Positions 32,053-42,700 of a DNA stretch of 64,000 nucleotides are shown here, in pieces. The notes under the pieces are model-generated. The model saw nothing but the letters and a program-made list of their open reading frames with translations, had not been told where the DNA came from and did not search any database. A program made the position numbers and the translations under genes. Each line of letters begins with the position of its first letter. Position 1 is the stretch's first letter. Origin of the DNA: an uncultured Clostridium sp. (GTDB lineage Bacteria; Bacillota; Clostridia; Lachnospirales; Lachnospiraceae); assembly GCA_946498245.1 (NCBI GenBank), contig CAMMNN010000006.1, forward strand, positions 40,247 through 104,246, in the 5' to 3' direction.

Positions 32053-34704
32053 TTATTTTTCTAACTGAGCCAGACGTTCCTTTACCTGGTTCATCATCTG
32101 AGTATATTTTTCCAGCTTGCCTCTTTCTTCCTCGATCTTGGCTGCCGGGGCTTTGCTTACAAATTTTTCATTGCTTAACATTCCGTTTACTCTGGCCAGC
32201 TCTCCTGCCAAACGCTTTTCTTCTTTTCTCAGCCGTTCCAGCTCTTTTTCAATATCCACCAGATCCTCGAAAGGAATGTAAAGGCTGGCATGGGGAATCA
32301 CCAGAGATACGGCGTCCTCTCCGATTCCTGTCTTGTCGTTTTGAATGGCCACCTCGCCGGCATAACCCAGGGTGGCAAAGAAAACTTTGCTGTTTTGGAA
32401 GATTTCAGCGGTTTCCGGATCCTTGGCTACTACGTAAACCTTTGCTTTCCGGCTGGGGGGAACATTCATTTCCGTGCGGACATTGCGGATAGCCCGTACT
32501 GCCTCCTTAATGGTTTCCACTGCTTTTTCTTCCTGAACGAAAGCCCATTCCGGACGGTACTGGGGCCATCTGGAAATCATAATGGTTTCCTCTTCGTCCT
32601 GAAGGTTGCAGAAAATTTCTTCTGTAATAAAAGGCATATAGGGGTGAAGGAGCTTTAATGCCTGAATTAATACGGTTTTTAAAGTCCACAGAGCGGCGCC
32701 CTTGCTAGTGTCTTCGTCCTTCCACAGTCTGGGCTTTACCATTTCGATATACCAGTCGCAAAATTCCTCCCAAATAAAGTCATAGACTTTTTGGAGGGCA
32801 ATTCCCAGCTCGTACTTATCCATATTTTCTGTTACGTCTTTTGCCAGAGTATTGGCTTTGGATAAGATCCATTTATCCGCCATAGTCAGTTCTGACAAAT
32901 CCGCCTGGGCATTAGGCGCTTTCTCAATATTCATCATAATGAAGCGGGAAGCGTTCCATACTTTATTGGCAAAATTGCGGCTGGCCTCCACTCTCTCCCA
33001 GTAGAACCGCATATCATTGCCCGGTGCATTGCCTGTCATTAAGGTCATACGGAGAGCGTCTGCGCCGTACTTGTCAATGACTTCCAGGGGATCGATGCCG
33101 TTTCCTAAGGACTTGCTCATTTTGCGGCCCTGGGAATCCCGTACCAAACCGTGGATCAGAACGGTATGGAAGGGTTCTTTTCCCGTCTGCTCAATGCCGG
33201 AAAATACCATACGGATTACCCAGAAAAAGATAATGTCATATCCGGTCACTAAAACGTCTGTGGGATAAAAATATTCCATTTCCTGGGTCTTTTCCGGCCA
33301 ACCCAAAGTAGAGAAGGGCCACAGGGCGGAGGAAAACCAGGTATCCAAGGTGTCTTCGTCCTGCTTTAAGTGAGCGCTGCCGCATTTGGGACAGGTTTCC
33401 GGCGCTTCCTTTGCCACGGTCATGTGGCCGCAGTCCTGACAGTAATAGGCCGGTATTCTGTGGCCCCACCAAAGCTGTCTGGAAATACACCAGTCCCGAA
33501 TGCCTTCCAGCCAGTGAAGGTAAGTCTTTCCAAAGCTTTCCGGCACAAATTTTAAGCGGCCGCTTTTTAATGCCTCAATAGCGGGTTTTGCCATCTCGTC
33601 CATTCTCACAAACCACTGGGGCTTTACCATAGGCTCTACGGTAGTGCCGCAGCGGTCGTGGGTTCCTACATTGTGGGAATGGGGAACCACCTTTACCAGA
33701 AGTCCCTGCTCCTTTAAATCTTCCACAATGGCCTTTCTGGCCTCGTAGCGGTCCATGCCGAAATATTTTCCCGGCACAGAAATGGTGGCGTCGTCGTTCA
33801 TCATGCAGATTTCCGGCAGATTGTGGCGTTTTCCTACCTCAAAGTCATTGGGGTCGTGGGCGGGGGTAATCTTTACGCAGCCTGTTCCAAATTCCCGGTC
33901 AACGTAAGCGTCGGCTACTACGGGGATCTCCCGATCCGTCAGAGGCAGCTTCAGCATTTTGCCGATGAGATCCTGGTAGCGCTCGTCCTCCGGATTAACC
34001 GCTACCGCCGTATCGCCCAGCATGGTTTCCGGTCTGGTAGTGGCAATCTCTACAAAGCGTCCTTCCTCCCCAACGATGGGATATTGAATATGCCAGAAAA
34101 ATCCGTCCTGCTCCTGATGCTCTACCTCGGCGTCAGAAATGGAGGTCTGGCATACGGGACACCAGTTAATAATGCGGGAGCCTTTGTAAATATAGCCTTT
34201 CTCGTACAGTCTGGTAAAAACCTCCAAAACTGCTTTGGAGCAGCCCTCATCCATGGTAAAGCGCTCTCTGTCCCAGTCGGCGGAGGAGCCTAATTTATGA
34301 AGCTGCTTTACAATACGGCTGCCGTACTCGTCTTTCCACTCCCAGGCCTTCTTTAAAAATCCTTCCCGGCCCAGATCCTGCTTGTCAATGCCTTCGCTTT
34401 TTAATTTATCAATGACCTTTACTTCTGTGGCAATGGCCGCATGGTCGGTTCCGGGCTGCCACAGGGCCTCATACCCCTGCATTCTCTTATAGCGGATTAA
34501 AATATCCTGCATGGTATTGTCCAGAGCGTGGCCCATGTGGAGCTGTCCCGTAATGTTAGGCGGTGGCATTACAATGGTGAAAGGCTTTTTCCCTTCCCTT
34601 CTTCCCCGCTCTGCGTCTGCGTGGAAGTAACGGCCCTCCAGCCACTTCTCATAAAGGCGTTCTTCAATGTCCGCCGGATTGTAAGTCTTTTCCAGTTCTT
34701 TCAT
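32053..34704 (-). CDS. valS: Valyl-tRNA synthetase
   Basis: The 883-residue class I synthetase has the HIGH-type motif [11 protein letters not shown] near residue 55, an editing domain, a zinc-binding-like set ([18 protein letters not shown]) near 410-440, KMSKSLGN near 530, the anticodon-binding domain, and a C-terminal coiled-coil arm. It lies 50 bases downstream of a GNAT-NUDIX gene that is itself behind a T-box leader with a Val specifier, so uncharged tRNA-Val is expected to switch on both genes. Confidence 0.97.
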   Translation of the reverse strand: MKELEKTYNPADIEERLYEKWLEGRYFHADAERGRREGKKPFTIVMPPPNITGQLHMGHALDNTMQDILIRYKRMQGYEALWQPGTDHAAIATEVKVIDKLKSEGIDKQDLGREGFLKKAWEWKDEYGSRIVKQLHKLGSSADWDRERFTMDEGCSKAVLEVFTRLYEKGYIYKGSRIINWCPVCQTSISDAEVEHQEQDGFFWHIQYPIVGEEGRFVEIATTRPETMLGDTAVAVNPEDERYQDLIGKMLKLPLTDREIPVVADAYVDREFGTGCVKITPAHDPNDFEVGKRHNLPEICMMNDDATISVPGKYFGMDRYEARKAIVEDLKEQGLLVKVVPHSHNVGTHDRCGTTVEPMVKPQWFVRMDEMAKPAIEALKSGRLKFVPESFGKTYLHWLEGIRDWCISRQLWWGHRIPAYYCQDCGHMTVAKEAPETCPKCGSAHLKQDEDTLDTWFSSALWPFSTLGWPEKTQEMEYFYPTDVLVTGYDIIFFWVIRMVFSGIEQTGKEPFHTVLIHGLVRDSQGRKMSKSLGNGIDPLEVIDKYGADALRMTLMTGNAPGNDMRFYWERVEASRNFANKVWNASRFIMMNIEKAPNAQADLSELTMADKWILSKANTLAKDVTENMDKYELGIALQKVYDFIWEEFCDWYIEMVKPRLWKDEDTSKGAALWTLKTVLIQALKLLHPYMPFITEEIFCNLQDEEETIMISRWPQYRPEWAFVQEEKAVETIKEAVRAIRNVRTEMNVPPSRKAKVYVVAKDPETAEIFQNSKVFFATLGYAGEVAIQNDKTGIGEDAVSLVIPHASLYIPFEDLVDIEKELERLRKEEKRLAGELARVNGMLSNEKFVSKAPAAKIEEERGKLEKYTQMMNQVKERLAQLEK

Positions 34705-34754
34705 ACTATATCATTCTCCTTATATTTTAATCGATACAAAATCCCATACCAGGA

Positions 34755-35876
34755 TCAGTCAAAGACCGGCTCCCACACCGGGCTTTCCGCCGCTTTGATA
34801 CAGAGGGCAATCTGCTCCGCTGTATTTTTTTCTTCTGCCAGCGGCGGAAGCTCCTCCAGGGAAAAGTATCGGCTGTCTACCGTTTCAATATTGGGGGCAA
34901 AGGCTCCCCCGAAGACGCGGCACTGGACAAAAATCTTTATAACCCCATACAGATAAACAGGCCGGTTGTGGCGGTTCCGATCCTGGACGGCCAGGATCCG
35001 AAGGGCCTTTACCCTCAGCCCAGCTTCCTCCAGGGTTTCCTTTTCCGTATTCCCGCCAATGGACTGATCCACGTCTACCCAGCCCCCGGGAAGGGACCAT
35101 CTTCCATCGGACTCCTGCACCAGAAGGATCTTCCCGTTTTCTACAATGACTGCCCTGGTGTCCAGCTTTGGCGTCTGGAAGCCCGTTTCATTGCAGAAGA
35201 GATCCCGAACCCTTTCTATGGGAAGGCCGCTTTGAAGGCTTACCATTTCCGCCGAGATCTCCCGAATCTGGCCAAATCGCTCCAAATCATAGGGATCCTT
35301 AGAATAGGTCAGCCCCGCCTGGGCGATAAACTGAAGCTTCCTGGCCCATGAAAGCCAGGATTTCGTCTCCCAGTCCTGCCTGCGGACTGCCATCTGGATA
35401 TTGTCCCACCATTCCCCTTTGTAGGAAAAGGCTTTTTCCGTAACAATCTCCGGCAAAAACCCCTCCGCCTCATAGCACCGTCTGGCCCCGGGATTGTTTT
35501 TAAATACCCTGAGCCGCACTGTGTCAACTTTGAGGATCTGGAAGGCATAGGCAAGGGCCAGAGAAATCATTTCCTTTCCAAGCCCTTTTCCCCGTAAAGC
35601 GGGATCCACGGCAATAAATCCGAAAAACAGGCTGTTTTCTTCGTAATCCGCCGACCGCATCAGAAGGTGGCCGGCCAGACGCCCATTTTCATCTACAGCA
35701 GCCATAGGCCAGCCGTCTCCCTGGGACGTCCATTTTCTGTAATAATCGTCTAGTTGTTCCCCATTGAGGGGATAGGCAAACTGGCCTGCGCTCCATTCCG
35801 TAAAGCCTTCCTCATCCGAGAACCACCTGGAAAGAATTTCCCCATCCTTAGGGTTATAAGGACGCAACCGAAGCAT
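34755..35876 (-). CDS. GNAT acetyltransferase-NUDIX hydrolase fusion
   Basis: The start is the ATG at 35876, with AGGAGGAG right after the T-run of the leader terminator; the longer open frame runs back into the leader. The 373-residue protein has a GNAT domain (about 1-165; acetyl-CoA loop in DPALRGKGLGKEM) and a Nudix_N plus NUDIX domain (about 175-373; box GGWVDVDQS ... KETLEEAGL). The box deviates from consensus (Gln for the first Glu, Lys for Arg) but keeps the catalytic EE pair. It lies between a Val T-box and valS. The substrate is unknown; a role tied to valine or tRNA state is only suggested by position. Confidence 0.85.
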   Translation of the reverse strand: MLRLRPYNPKDGEILSRWFSDEEGFTEWSAGQFAYPLNGEQLDDYYRKWTSQGDGWPMAAVDENGRLAGHLLMRSADYEENSLFFGFIAVDPALRGKGLGKEMISLALAYAFQILKVDTVRLRVFKNNPGARRCYEAEGFLPEIVTEKAFSYKGEWWDNIQMAVRRQDWETKSWLSWARKLQFIAQAGLTYSKDPYDLERFGQIREISAEMVSLQSGLPIERVRDLFCNETGFQTPKLDTRAVIVENGKILLVQESDGRWSLPGGWVDVDQSIGGNTEKETLEEAGLRVKALRILAVQDRNRHNRPVYLYGVIKIFVQCRVFGGAFAPNIETVDSRYFSLEELPPLAEEKNTAEQIALCIKAAESPVWEPVFD

Positions 35877-35888
35877 AACACTCCTCCT

Positions 35889-36204
35889 AAAAAAACGCCC
35901 TCTGCATACGTATATGCAAAGGGCGAAAATCCGCGGTACCACCTTTTTTCACCGGAGCCCCTTCCCCTCAGGAAACCGGGCCTTTTATCCGGCAATCTCA
36001 ATGCCTGTAACGCCGGCGCTGCGGGAATGCTTATGAGGATTTATCCTGTCTTAAATGGCATCAGGCAAAATCCGTTAGGCCTTCCAGTTCAGAAGCTACC
36101 TTCCATTCACGCTTCCTCAGACTGTCTTGCAGCCGGTGAACAGTCCTCTCTGCCAGGGCTGTGAATGTACTCCTCTTCGTCATTACTTTTCTGTTTTGTG
36201 ATTT
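35889..36204 (-). promoter_or_regulatory. T-box leader with apparent GUA (Val) specifier
   Basis: The T-box core GGTGGTACCGCGG (35931-35944 region) is followed by a terminator hairpin (CGCCC 35896-35900 with GGGCG 35921-35925) and seven T residues. In stem I, CATTCAC pairs with GTGAATG, after which GAAG-GTA-G-CTTC places GTA (36097-36099) in the specifier loop. That is a Val codon, matching downstream valS. Uncharged tRNA-Val would stabilise the antiterminator. The specifier assignment is from hand folding. Confidence 0.88.
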
Positions 36205-36210
36205 TTCGTA

Positions 36211-36239
36211 ATCATACGTCAATTTTTCTGATTTGTCAA
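36211..36239 (-). promoter_or_regulatory. Consensus promoter of the T-box operon
   Basis: TTGACA (36234-36239), 17 bases, TATGAT (36211-36216). The -35 box touches the stop codon of the upstream ArsC/Spx gene, giving a strong SigA promoter in a very short gap. Confidence 0.8.
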
Positions 36240-36590
36240 CTACTTTTGCAGGCTCTCGTACTCCGCTTCCTTAAATCCCACCAGAACCCGTTCCTCTGTC
36301 ACTGCCAGAGGACGCTTTACCAGCATACCGTCTGAAGCCAGCAAGGCCAGTTGTTCCTCCTCTGTCATGGAGGGCAGGCGGTCTTTCAGAGCCAGTTCCT
36401 TGTATTTGCGGCCGCTGGTATTAAAAAATTTCTTTAAGGGAAGGCCGCTGCGCTTTACCCATTCCTTTAACTCCTCCGCAGAGGGAGGATTCTCCACAAT
36501 GTGGCGGTCTTCATAGGAAACGCCCCTTTCGTCCAGCCACTTTTTTGCTTTCCTGCAAGTGCTGCAGGGCGGATATTCTAAAAAAATCAT
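36240..36590 (-). CDS. ArsC/Spx family protein
   Basis: The 116-residue thioredoxin-fold protein has a CSTCRKAK redox motif (Cys9 and Cys12) like Spx/MgsR and YffB-type proteins. VKRPLAV near residue 90 matches the conserved basic-Pro segment of the family. It may be an Spx-like transcription partner or a reductase. It follows the aldo/keto reductase gene after 19 bases. Confidence 0.87.
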   Translation of the reverse strand: MIFLEYPPCSTCRKAKKWLDERGVSYEDRHIVENPPSAEELKEWVKRSGLPLKKFFNTSGRKYKELALKDRLPSMTEEEQLALLASDGMLVKRPLAVTEERVLVGFKEAEYESLQK

Positions 36591-36609
36591 AGTGCTTTAT
36601 CCTTTCTTT

Positions 36610-37632
36610 TTACAGCGGCTTTCCGGCCAGAACTTCTGTATAGTCTTTATAGTTTTCCTCTAACAGTCTGGGGGTATCCAGGTTGTAAGGACATTTGCTG
36701 CTGCATTTTCCGCAGTGGAGGCAGTTTTCAATCTTTTTCATTTTCTCCTGTACCTCCGGCGTAAGCTGAAGCTCAGAGGGAGAACGGCGAAGCAAAAGGG
36801 ACATACGGGCGCAGGTATTGATCTCAATTCCCACGGGACAGGGCATACAGTAACCGCAGCCCCGGCAGAAATTCCCCGCCAGTTCCTTCTGGTCGTGAGC
36901 AATGAGTTCCTTTATCTCATCCGTCATAACCGGCGGATTGTCAATATAACTGATAAACTCGTCCAGCTCCCGCTCTCTCTGCACTCCCCAGATAGGAAGC
37001 ACGTGTTCAAACTGATCCAGATAGGCGTAGGCGGCAGCGGAGTTTGTAATCATTCCGCCGGACAATGCTTTCATGGCAAGAAAGCCGATATTCTTTTCCC
37101 CGCACTGGCGAACCAGATCCAGATCCTTTTCCGACGCCAGATAGCAGAACGGGAATTGGAGCACTTCATACAAACCGGAGTCAATGGCTTCCTGAGCCAC
37201 TGCCAGACGGTGATTGGTAATTCCAATATGGCGGATCTTTCCCTGTTCCCTGGCTTCCAGCATAGCTTCATAAAGGCCGCTGCCATCCCCGGGCTTGGGA
37301 CAGACTGCCGGATTGTGGAACTGGTAAAGGTCAATGTAATCCGTTTTTAACAGCCTCAGGCTGGTTTCCAAATCCTTCCAGAAGCCTTCCGCCGTTTTTG
37401 CCGCCGTTTTGGTGGCAATATAAATCTGATCCCGCACCTGAGACAGCGCCTCACCAATCTTCTCTTCACTGTCCGTATAGGCGCGGGCCGTATCGTAAAA
37501 GGTAATTCCCGACGCAAAGGCCTTCTGGAGAAGCTTTTTCGCCTCTTCCATGGTCACTCTCTGAATGGGGAGAGCGCCGAAGCCGTTTTTGTTTACTGTA
37601 ATTTGAGTCGTTCCCAGGGTTACCTGTGTCAT
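36610..37632 (-). CDS. Aldo/keto reductase with C-terminal 4Fe-4S motifs
   Basis: The 340-residue protein has an AKR barrel with the Asp-Tyr pair in TFYDTARAYTDSEEKIG, a Lys in IATKTA, and a C-terminal ferredoxin-like segment with CRGCGYCMPC and CLHCGKCSSKC. This fused type is common in anaerobes; it may reduce aldehydes or ketones using NAD(P)H with an extra electron path. AGGAGG stands before the ATG. It is 34 bases downstream of the TPR gene of the DUF5716 cluster. Confidence 0.92.
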   Translation of the reverse strand: MTQVTLGTTQITVNKNGFGALPIQRVTMEEAKKLLQKAFASGITFYDTARAYTDSEEKIGEALSQVRDQIYIATKTAAKTAEGFWKDLETSLRLLKTDYIDLYQFHNPAVCPKPGDGSGLYEAMLEAREQGKIRHIGITNHRLAVAQEAIDSGLYEVLQFPFCYLASEKDLDLVRQCGEKNIGFLAMKALSGGMITNSAAAYAYLDQFEHVLPIWGVQRERELDEFISYIDNPPVMTDEIKELIAHDQKELAGNFCRGCGYCMPCPVGIEINTCARMSLLLRRSPSELQLTPEVQEKMKKIENCLHCGKCSSKCPYNLDTPRLLEENYKDYTEVLAGKPL

Positions 37633-37666
37633 GTCCTTTTCCTCCTGTCCCTTTTGTATTTAAAAC

Positions 37667-38476
37667 TTATATCATACCTCTGTATTCCTGCTTCCACTGC
37701 TTTACCAGCTTAGACGCCCCTGCCATCCGCTTAATGGGATCCTTCTCAAACAGGGCTTCCAGCTTTAATACGCTTTCTGACGCTCTGGCCTGTTCTCTGG
37801 CTTCCGAAAGCTCCTGATCCCACGTCTTTTTCATTTCCGGCGTCATCTGGCTTTTGTACAATTCCTTTAATTCCAGGGAACTAAAGCAGGTGAGAAAATA
37901 GATTTTCTTTAAAATTTCCGGTTCCTTTAATTCCAAATAGGCCCGGTCAAAGGCTGAATAAGCCTTCTCAAACTGAAACATCCGGGAGTATGCGCAGCCA
38001 AGATTACACCATATTTTCCCGGTAAATCCGGGGGCCCCGGCGGGATCCCGGGGGGCTTCTAAAAGCTTTGTGTAAATAGATACGGCTTTTCCGTACTGCT
38101 TCAGCCCGAACATATAGTCCCCTTTTTTCTTTGCGTATTCAGAGGGAGAGAGTTTTTTTAAAGCCGCCACTTCCTGTCGGAATTGATTCTGCTCCGCTGC
38201 CGGATAATAGCTGCATTCCGCTAAAATGGCAAAGAGAAGCTGATCCGCTCCCTCCCCGCTTTTTACCAGCTTTTCCAGCCTGACTGCCAGATACTCCATA
38301 TCCAGCTCCTCCCGGATAAAGGCAATCAGGTGTTCGTCTGCAAAGTCTTCCAGCACCAGCAGGGGATTATGGTAAATAATATAGCAAAGCTCCTGGGAGG
38401 ACCAGATATGGATTCCCAGGGGTTCTACATAAAAGGGATGTTTTACCGGCTCAGGCCGGCAGAACAGAATGCTCAT
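37667..38476 (-). CDS. TPR-like protein of the DUF5717/DUF5716 cluster
   Basis: The 269-residue soluble protein starts with a PFYVEPLGIHIWSSQELCYI segment and contains a helical central region with TPR-like units (YMFGLKQYGKAVSIYTKLL; LGCAYSRMFQFEKAYSAFD). It overlaps the DUF5716 gene by ATGA, so the two are made together. No function is known; TPR units suggest it binds the neighbouring proteins. Confidence 0.75.
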   Translation of the reverse strand: MSILFCRPEPVKHPFYVEPLGIHIWSSQELCYIIYHNPLLVLEDFADEHLIAFIREELDMEYLAVRLEKLVKSGEGADQLLFAILAECSYYPAAEQNQFRQEVAALKKLSPSEYAKKKGDYMFGLKQYGKAVSIYTKLLEAPRDPAGAPGFTGKIWCNLGCAYSRMFQFEKAYSAFDRAYLELKEPEILKKIYFLTCFSSLELKELYKSQMTPEMKKTWDQELSEAREQARASESVLKLEALFEKDPIKRMAGASKLVKQWKQEYRGMI

Positions 38477-39693
38477 AACCTTACCTCCCGGCGCACCACT
38501 GCATCGGTGGCCTCAAATATTTCCCCAAAGCCTTTGTCCCTCACCGACAGAGCCATTACAGAATCGCTGAGAAAGCCAACGTTTACCTGGATTCGGGTTG
38601 TCCTGGGCGGCCTTTGGGGAAAGCCGTCCAGTTCCACTGTCTCTGTCCTCTTTTTCTTTGGATCCATGGGAGTGATGACAAACTCCAGGTTTCGGCTGCC
38701 GTCCAGGATAAATTCCATGGTGGATTTGGACTCATACCAATTTTCCCCGGCTGCCGCCACCACAAGCTGGCTTACCCGGTCCTTATATACCACCTGCATA
38801 GAGACTGTAGACTTGAGCCGTCCCTCACAGATGCAAGTAAAGGGATAGGAAGTCTTTTCCTGGAGATAGTCAGCGGCCCTCAGCGCCGCGCCCTGGGAAA
38901 AGAGGGCATTTTCTACGTAAACCTTCCTTCTGGGACAGATGACCCTCATAAACTCCGGCGCCCAATCCTGTCTGGCAAAGCCCTTTCCGGAAAGGATAAT
39001 GGTGGAAAAAAGCTTGCGGTCCAGCAGGCGCTCCGCGCAGGAAGAAAGGATCTTGTCCGCCATTTTAGCTCCCGGAGGATTCTCCAAAATATCCAGGTTA
39101 AAGGCTTCTTCCTGCTCCTCGCTTTCCGCCACTACCATCATTTTCTGCATTCCCCGCTGTACCTTCAGCTCATAGTAGCAAAGCCGATCCGCCGACAGGT
39201 CAAAAAGCCCTACCTGGTTGCTCCAGATTTCCTTTTTCTGGCTTAAAACGTAGTAGACAAAGCTCTCCTCATGGCTGATGATATGGACTTTGCTGCGGGG
39301 AATCCCCAGATAATCGGCGCAGTAAAGGAAGGCGTCCATAACCTTTCCCTCCAGAGACGGCAGAGTAATGGCCAGTTGATCGATTTCCTCCGTCTGGTAT
39401 TCCTCCTGGGGCAGCTTCAGCACCCGTTCCAGAAACAGTTCCATCAGGCGTATGGCTTCGTATTTTACATTTTCAATGGTAGCCGTTCCATTTTTAGAAA
39501 TCTGATTCAGCAGCTTATCAATGAGAATCCCGTTCCCCACCAGATTTCGGGCATAGGCTTCCTCTCCTACGTACCACTCTTCTTCGTTTTTGCATTTACA
39601 GATAATGGTAGGAAACGTCCATGTCTTCTCTTTTTCATAACAGCTTACCTGAGTATAGGCGTCGCACAAATCCAACCCGATTATCAGTCCCAT
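38473..39693 (-). CDS. DUF5716 family protein, actin/Hsp70-like ATPase fold
   Basis: The 406-residue protein shows the nucleotide-binding blocks of the actin/Hsp70 superfamily: phosphate-1-like IIGLDLCDAYTQVSCY (residues 4-19), phosphate-2-like VGLFDLSADRLCYYEL mid-protein, the adenosine-type STIILSGKGF, and a late FSQGAALRAADYL. The glycine-rich phosphate loops are altered relative to canonical Hsp70 (LCDA rather than LGTT), so ATP turnover is uncertain. A C-terminal beta-rich domain replaces the Hsp70 lid. The gene is 37 bases after the DUF5717 gene and overlaps the TPR gene by four bases. Confidence 0.8.
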   Translation of the reverse strand: MGLIIGLDLCDAYTQVSCYEKEKTWTFPTIICKCKNEEEWYVGEEAYARNLVGNGILIDKLLNQISKNGTATIENVKYEAIRLMELFLERVLKLPQEEYQTEEIDQLAITLPSLEGKVMDAFLYCADYLGIPRSKVHIISHEESFVYYVLSQKKEIWSNQVGLFDLSADRLCYYELKVQRGMQKMMVVAESEEQEEAFNLDILENPPGAKMADKILSSCAERLLDRKLFSTIILSGKGFARQDWAPEFMRVICPRRKVYVENALFSQGAALRAADYLQEKTSYPFTCICEGRLKSTVSMQVVYKDRVSQLVVAAAGENWYESKSTMEFILDGSRNLEFVITPMDPKKKRTETVELDGFPQRPPRTTRIQVNVGFLSDSVMALSVRDKGFGEIFEATDAVVRREVRL

Positions 39694-39730
39694 AATTCTC
39701 CTCTATTTCTACTGTAAGTCCAACCCGATG

Positions 39731-42700
39731 TCACATCAGAGAAAACAGCTCCTCCACCGTCTCATTCTGAATCAGGTATTCCTGCATTTTTTTCTTTAGT
39801 CCCGCCTCTTCATTCATGCTGATGCACAGGCCCATATCATTGAGGCAGGCAAACCGGCTGTCCGCCTGTTTTGCCAGAGCCATATCGCAGCTTACCTGGC
39901 CCTGGGCCTTTAAAACAGAGCTTCCATTCTGGTACTCGTATACCTGGTATTCCAGAATCTCTCCTTCAAATAAAACCTTCTGCCGCACAAAAATTCCCTG
40001 GTAGACCCGCCTCATTTCTTCACTGTGGAAATCCTCTTCATCCGGCAGTACCCGGACTCTCAGTTCCACCCGGGAATTTTTATTTCCCCGGTATTCAATC
40101 ATGGCCTTGTCCATAATGTCTTCCGGGATTTTGACAAACTGTCCCAGCTTTTTAAAATACGGGAAAATCAAATCCGCTTCCAAAAGGATGGCTACAATCT
40201 GGCGGCAGAGAGCCTTCTGCTCTTCGCTGAGAGCCTTTAATCCCCCGTAATACTTCGAGAGGGCCAGCAAATAAATGGTGGGAACCCTTCCCTTTTCCTG
40301 GGAGCTGTGGATGAGGCCTTCCAGATACTCAAAGACCCTGGGGCCCGTTTCCTTTTCTTCCAAAAAGTAGTCGGTGCATTTTACCGTAAAATACGCTTTG
40401 ATAATGCTGTCGGAAATTCTCTTTTTGGAGGCGTAAAGATCAAACACCTTATCAATGCGCCGGGTTTCTCCTGAAAACAGCATTTGAGCCAAAAGGCGTT
40501 CCGGCAGATCGTAGGTTTCCGTGTGGTTTAAATTGGCCTGAATGAGAATATCGTACATTTTTCCGGAAGGCCCGTTGTAGTGCTCGCACAGGTAATCCAA
40601 AATTACGCTGTCCGCTTTTCCGTCTTCAAAAACTGTGACAGCCAGATAAGACAGCATATCCTCCTCTTCAAAAAGATTCTGGAGAATCATTCTGGTACAC
40701 AGCTTTAAAAGGCGGCTCTTCTGAATATCAGAAAATCCGTACTTTTTCATCATCTCATAGGCTTCCAGCAGGTAATTCTGCCGGATCAGGGTTTCGCAGA
40801 CCGACGTTCTCTCTTCCCGGTTCATTCCGTCTTTGTCCAGCATCAAAAGGTAGCTCAGATCAGCGGAGCCCGTTTCTTCCTCAGCCGCCTTTTTCTGATA
40901 ATAAGCAATGACCCTGGATAAAATCTTCTTTCTGTATAAAGGATTCAGTTTCAGTTCGTCCAAAGCCCTCTGGAGAATGGCCGCCTGTTCTTCCGTTTCC
41001 GCTCCCTTCTCTACAATCTGCCTGCAGGCTTTCAGACACAGCATGGGGTGTTCCGGATAAATCTCAAAACATTTCTCTTCCAGCTCCGGCTTGTCCATTA
41101 CCGGGGTTTTCAGATACCGGATATTGCTGTAGCGGTTGCCGTAAGCGTCCTGAAAGAGCAGGATACTTTTCTCTGAGAAAAGCGGAACGTAGGCCACGCC
41201 GTTTTTCAGCGGGAAAACGTCTTCTTCCGTAGTTTCTTCATAACGGACAATAACATAAAGCATATTGGCATTGCGGCAGGCCACCCGGTAAGAACGGAGA
41301 ATGGAAGGCAGCACTTTCGCCACAGGCACGTCGATAATGCCTTTGTAAATCATACGGTCATACAGTACCGCCAGACGGCTGTTGATCCTGGACTGGAAAA
41401 GCTGCTCCATGGCAAACTGCTCCATATCCCTCTCATAGCTTTTGTACAGCTCGTCAGAGGGATTCATAAATGTCAGGATATTTTTGTAAAGAACTGAACG
41501 GCTGTGTCTGTCCAAATCGTGGTCGTAGGAAAAATACAGCAAAACCTCTTTTGGCAAAAGATGGTTAAAATCTTTTGGCAGAGAATACAGGTAGTATTCG
41601 TAAAGGCGGGTCAGATTTACCCCGGCCTCCATGGCCCGCTGGTACCAGACAAAGTCCTCAGGCCCTCTCTTTTCCCCTTTAATCCTCATACAGCAAATGG
41701 CCTCTAAAAGCTCTCTCACAGGATATTCCTCATAGAGCTTTTCCAGAATCCTTCTGTAAAGAGCATTGTAATGCCGTGAAGCCGCCGCCATTTTTGCAAT
41801 TTTTCCAGCCAGCTTTTCGTTTAACATTCCCCGCTTTATGCCAAAGGAAGCCGCCTGCAGCTCCAGGGTTCCCATGGAGTGCAGGAAATCCGGATGTTCT
41901 TTATAAATCCGGCATACTTCAAGATATAAAAAGGGACTGTTTACTCCGGCCATAAAAAGTCCGGACAGCTCCGATAACGTCATGGCGGGATTTTCCCTCA
42001 TTTCCGGTTCCAGCCTGAGCCTGAGGAAAAACAACTGCCAATGGCTGCGGCTTTCCGCCAGGTATTTCCTCACCAGACGGACAAGGGACTCTTTCTGGCT
42101 CTGATTGGGATTGATTTCCAGAAAAAGGGACTGGAAGAAGCAGTAATTTTCCAGTTCGTCCCTTCGGTCCAAAAGCACTTCGTCCCGGCATTCCTCCAAG
42201 ATTCTCCCGGCCTGTTCCTTTTGTTCCATCATCAGGCAGCACTCTGCCTGAAGAAGAGAGATCCGGATGTTTTGGGGTTCCAGGCTATGGAGGAAATCCA
42301 GTTCTTTTTTCATTCGGTTAAGGGCCAGGGCTTTTTCATACTGATCGCTTTCCAGCTCCAGACGGCTGGACAGGTAGCGGGCATAGGCCCGTTTCCATTC
42401 CCTCTCCCGTTCTTTGGAGGCGTCCCGGACTGCGCCGCCCTCTACGGAGATATTTACCGTAATTTCTTCACGAATAGTTTTAATGCGGATACAACCGAAA
42501 TTTTTACCTTTATGGAGCAGCTTAGGGTGGATCCGGTAGCCAATCTGCAGGGTGTTTTCTTTAAAATCCTTTTCTGAAACCTCCCTTGCCATCAGTTCCA
42601 GAAAACTGCCCTCAGCCTCAATCTCCCCCTGGACATATCCCCAGGTGTTTTTCTTCAATTCAATAGTGTCTACAATCACGGCTTCCGGCACACGGTAAAT

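Noticed and set aside
35877..35942. N-terminal extension of the GNAT-NUDIX protein
   Set aside because: It would translate the T-box terminator and lacks a ribosome site; the ATG at 35876 has a strong one.
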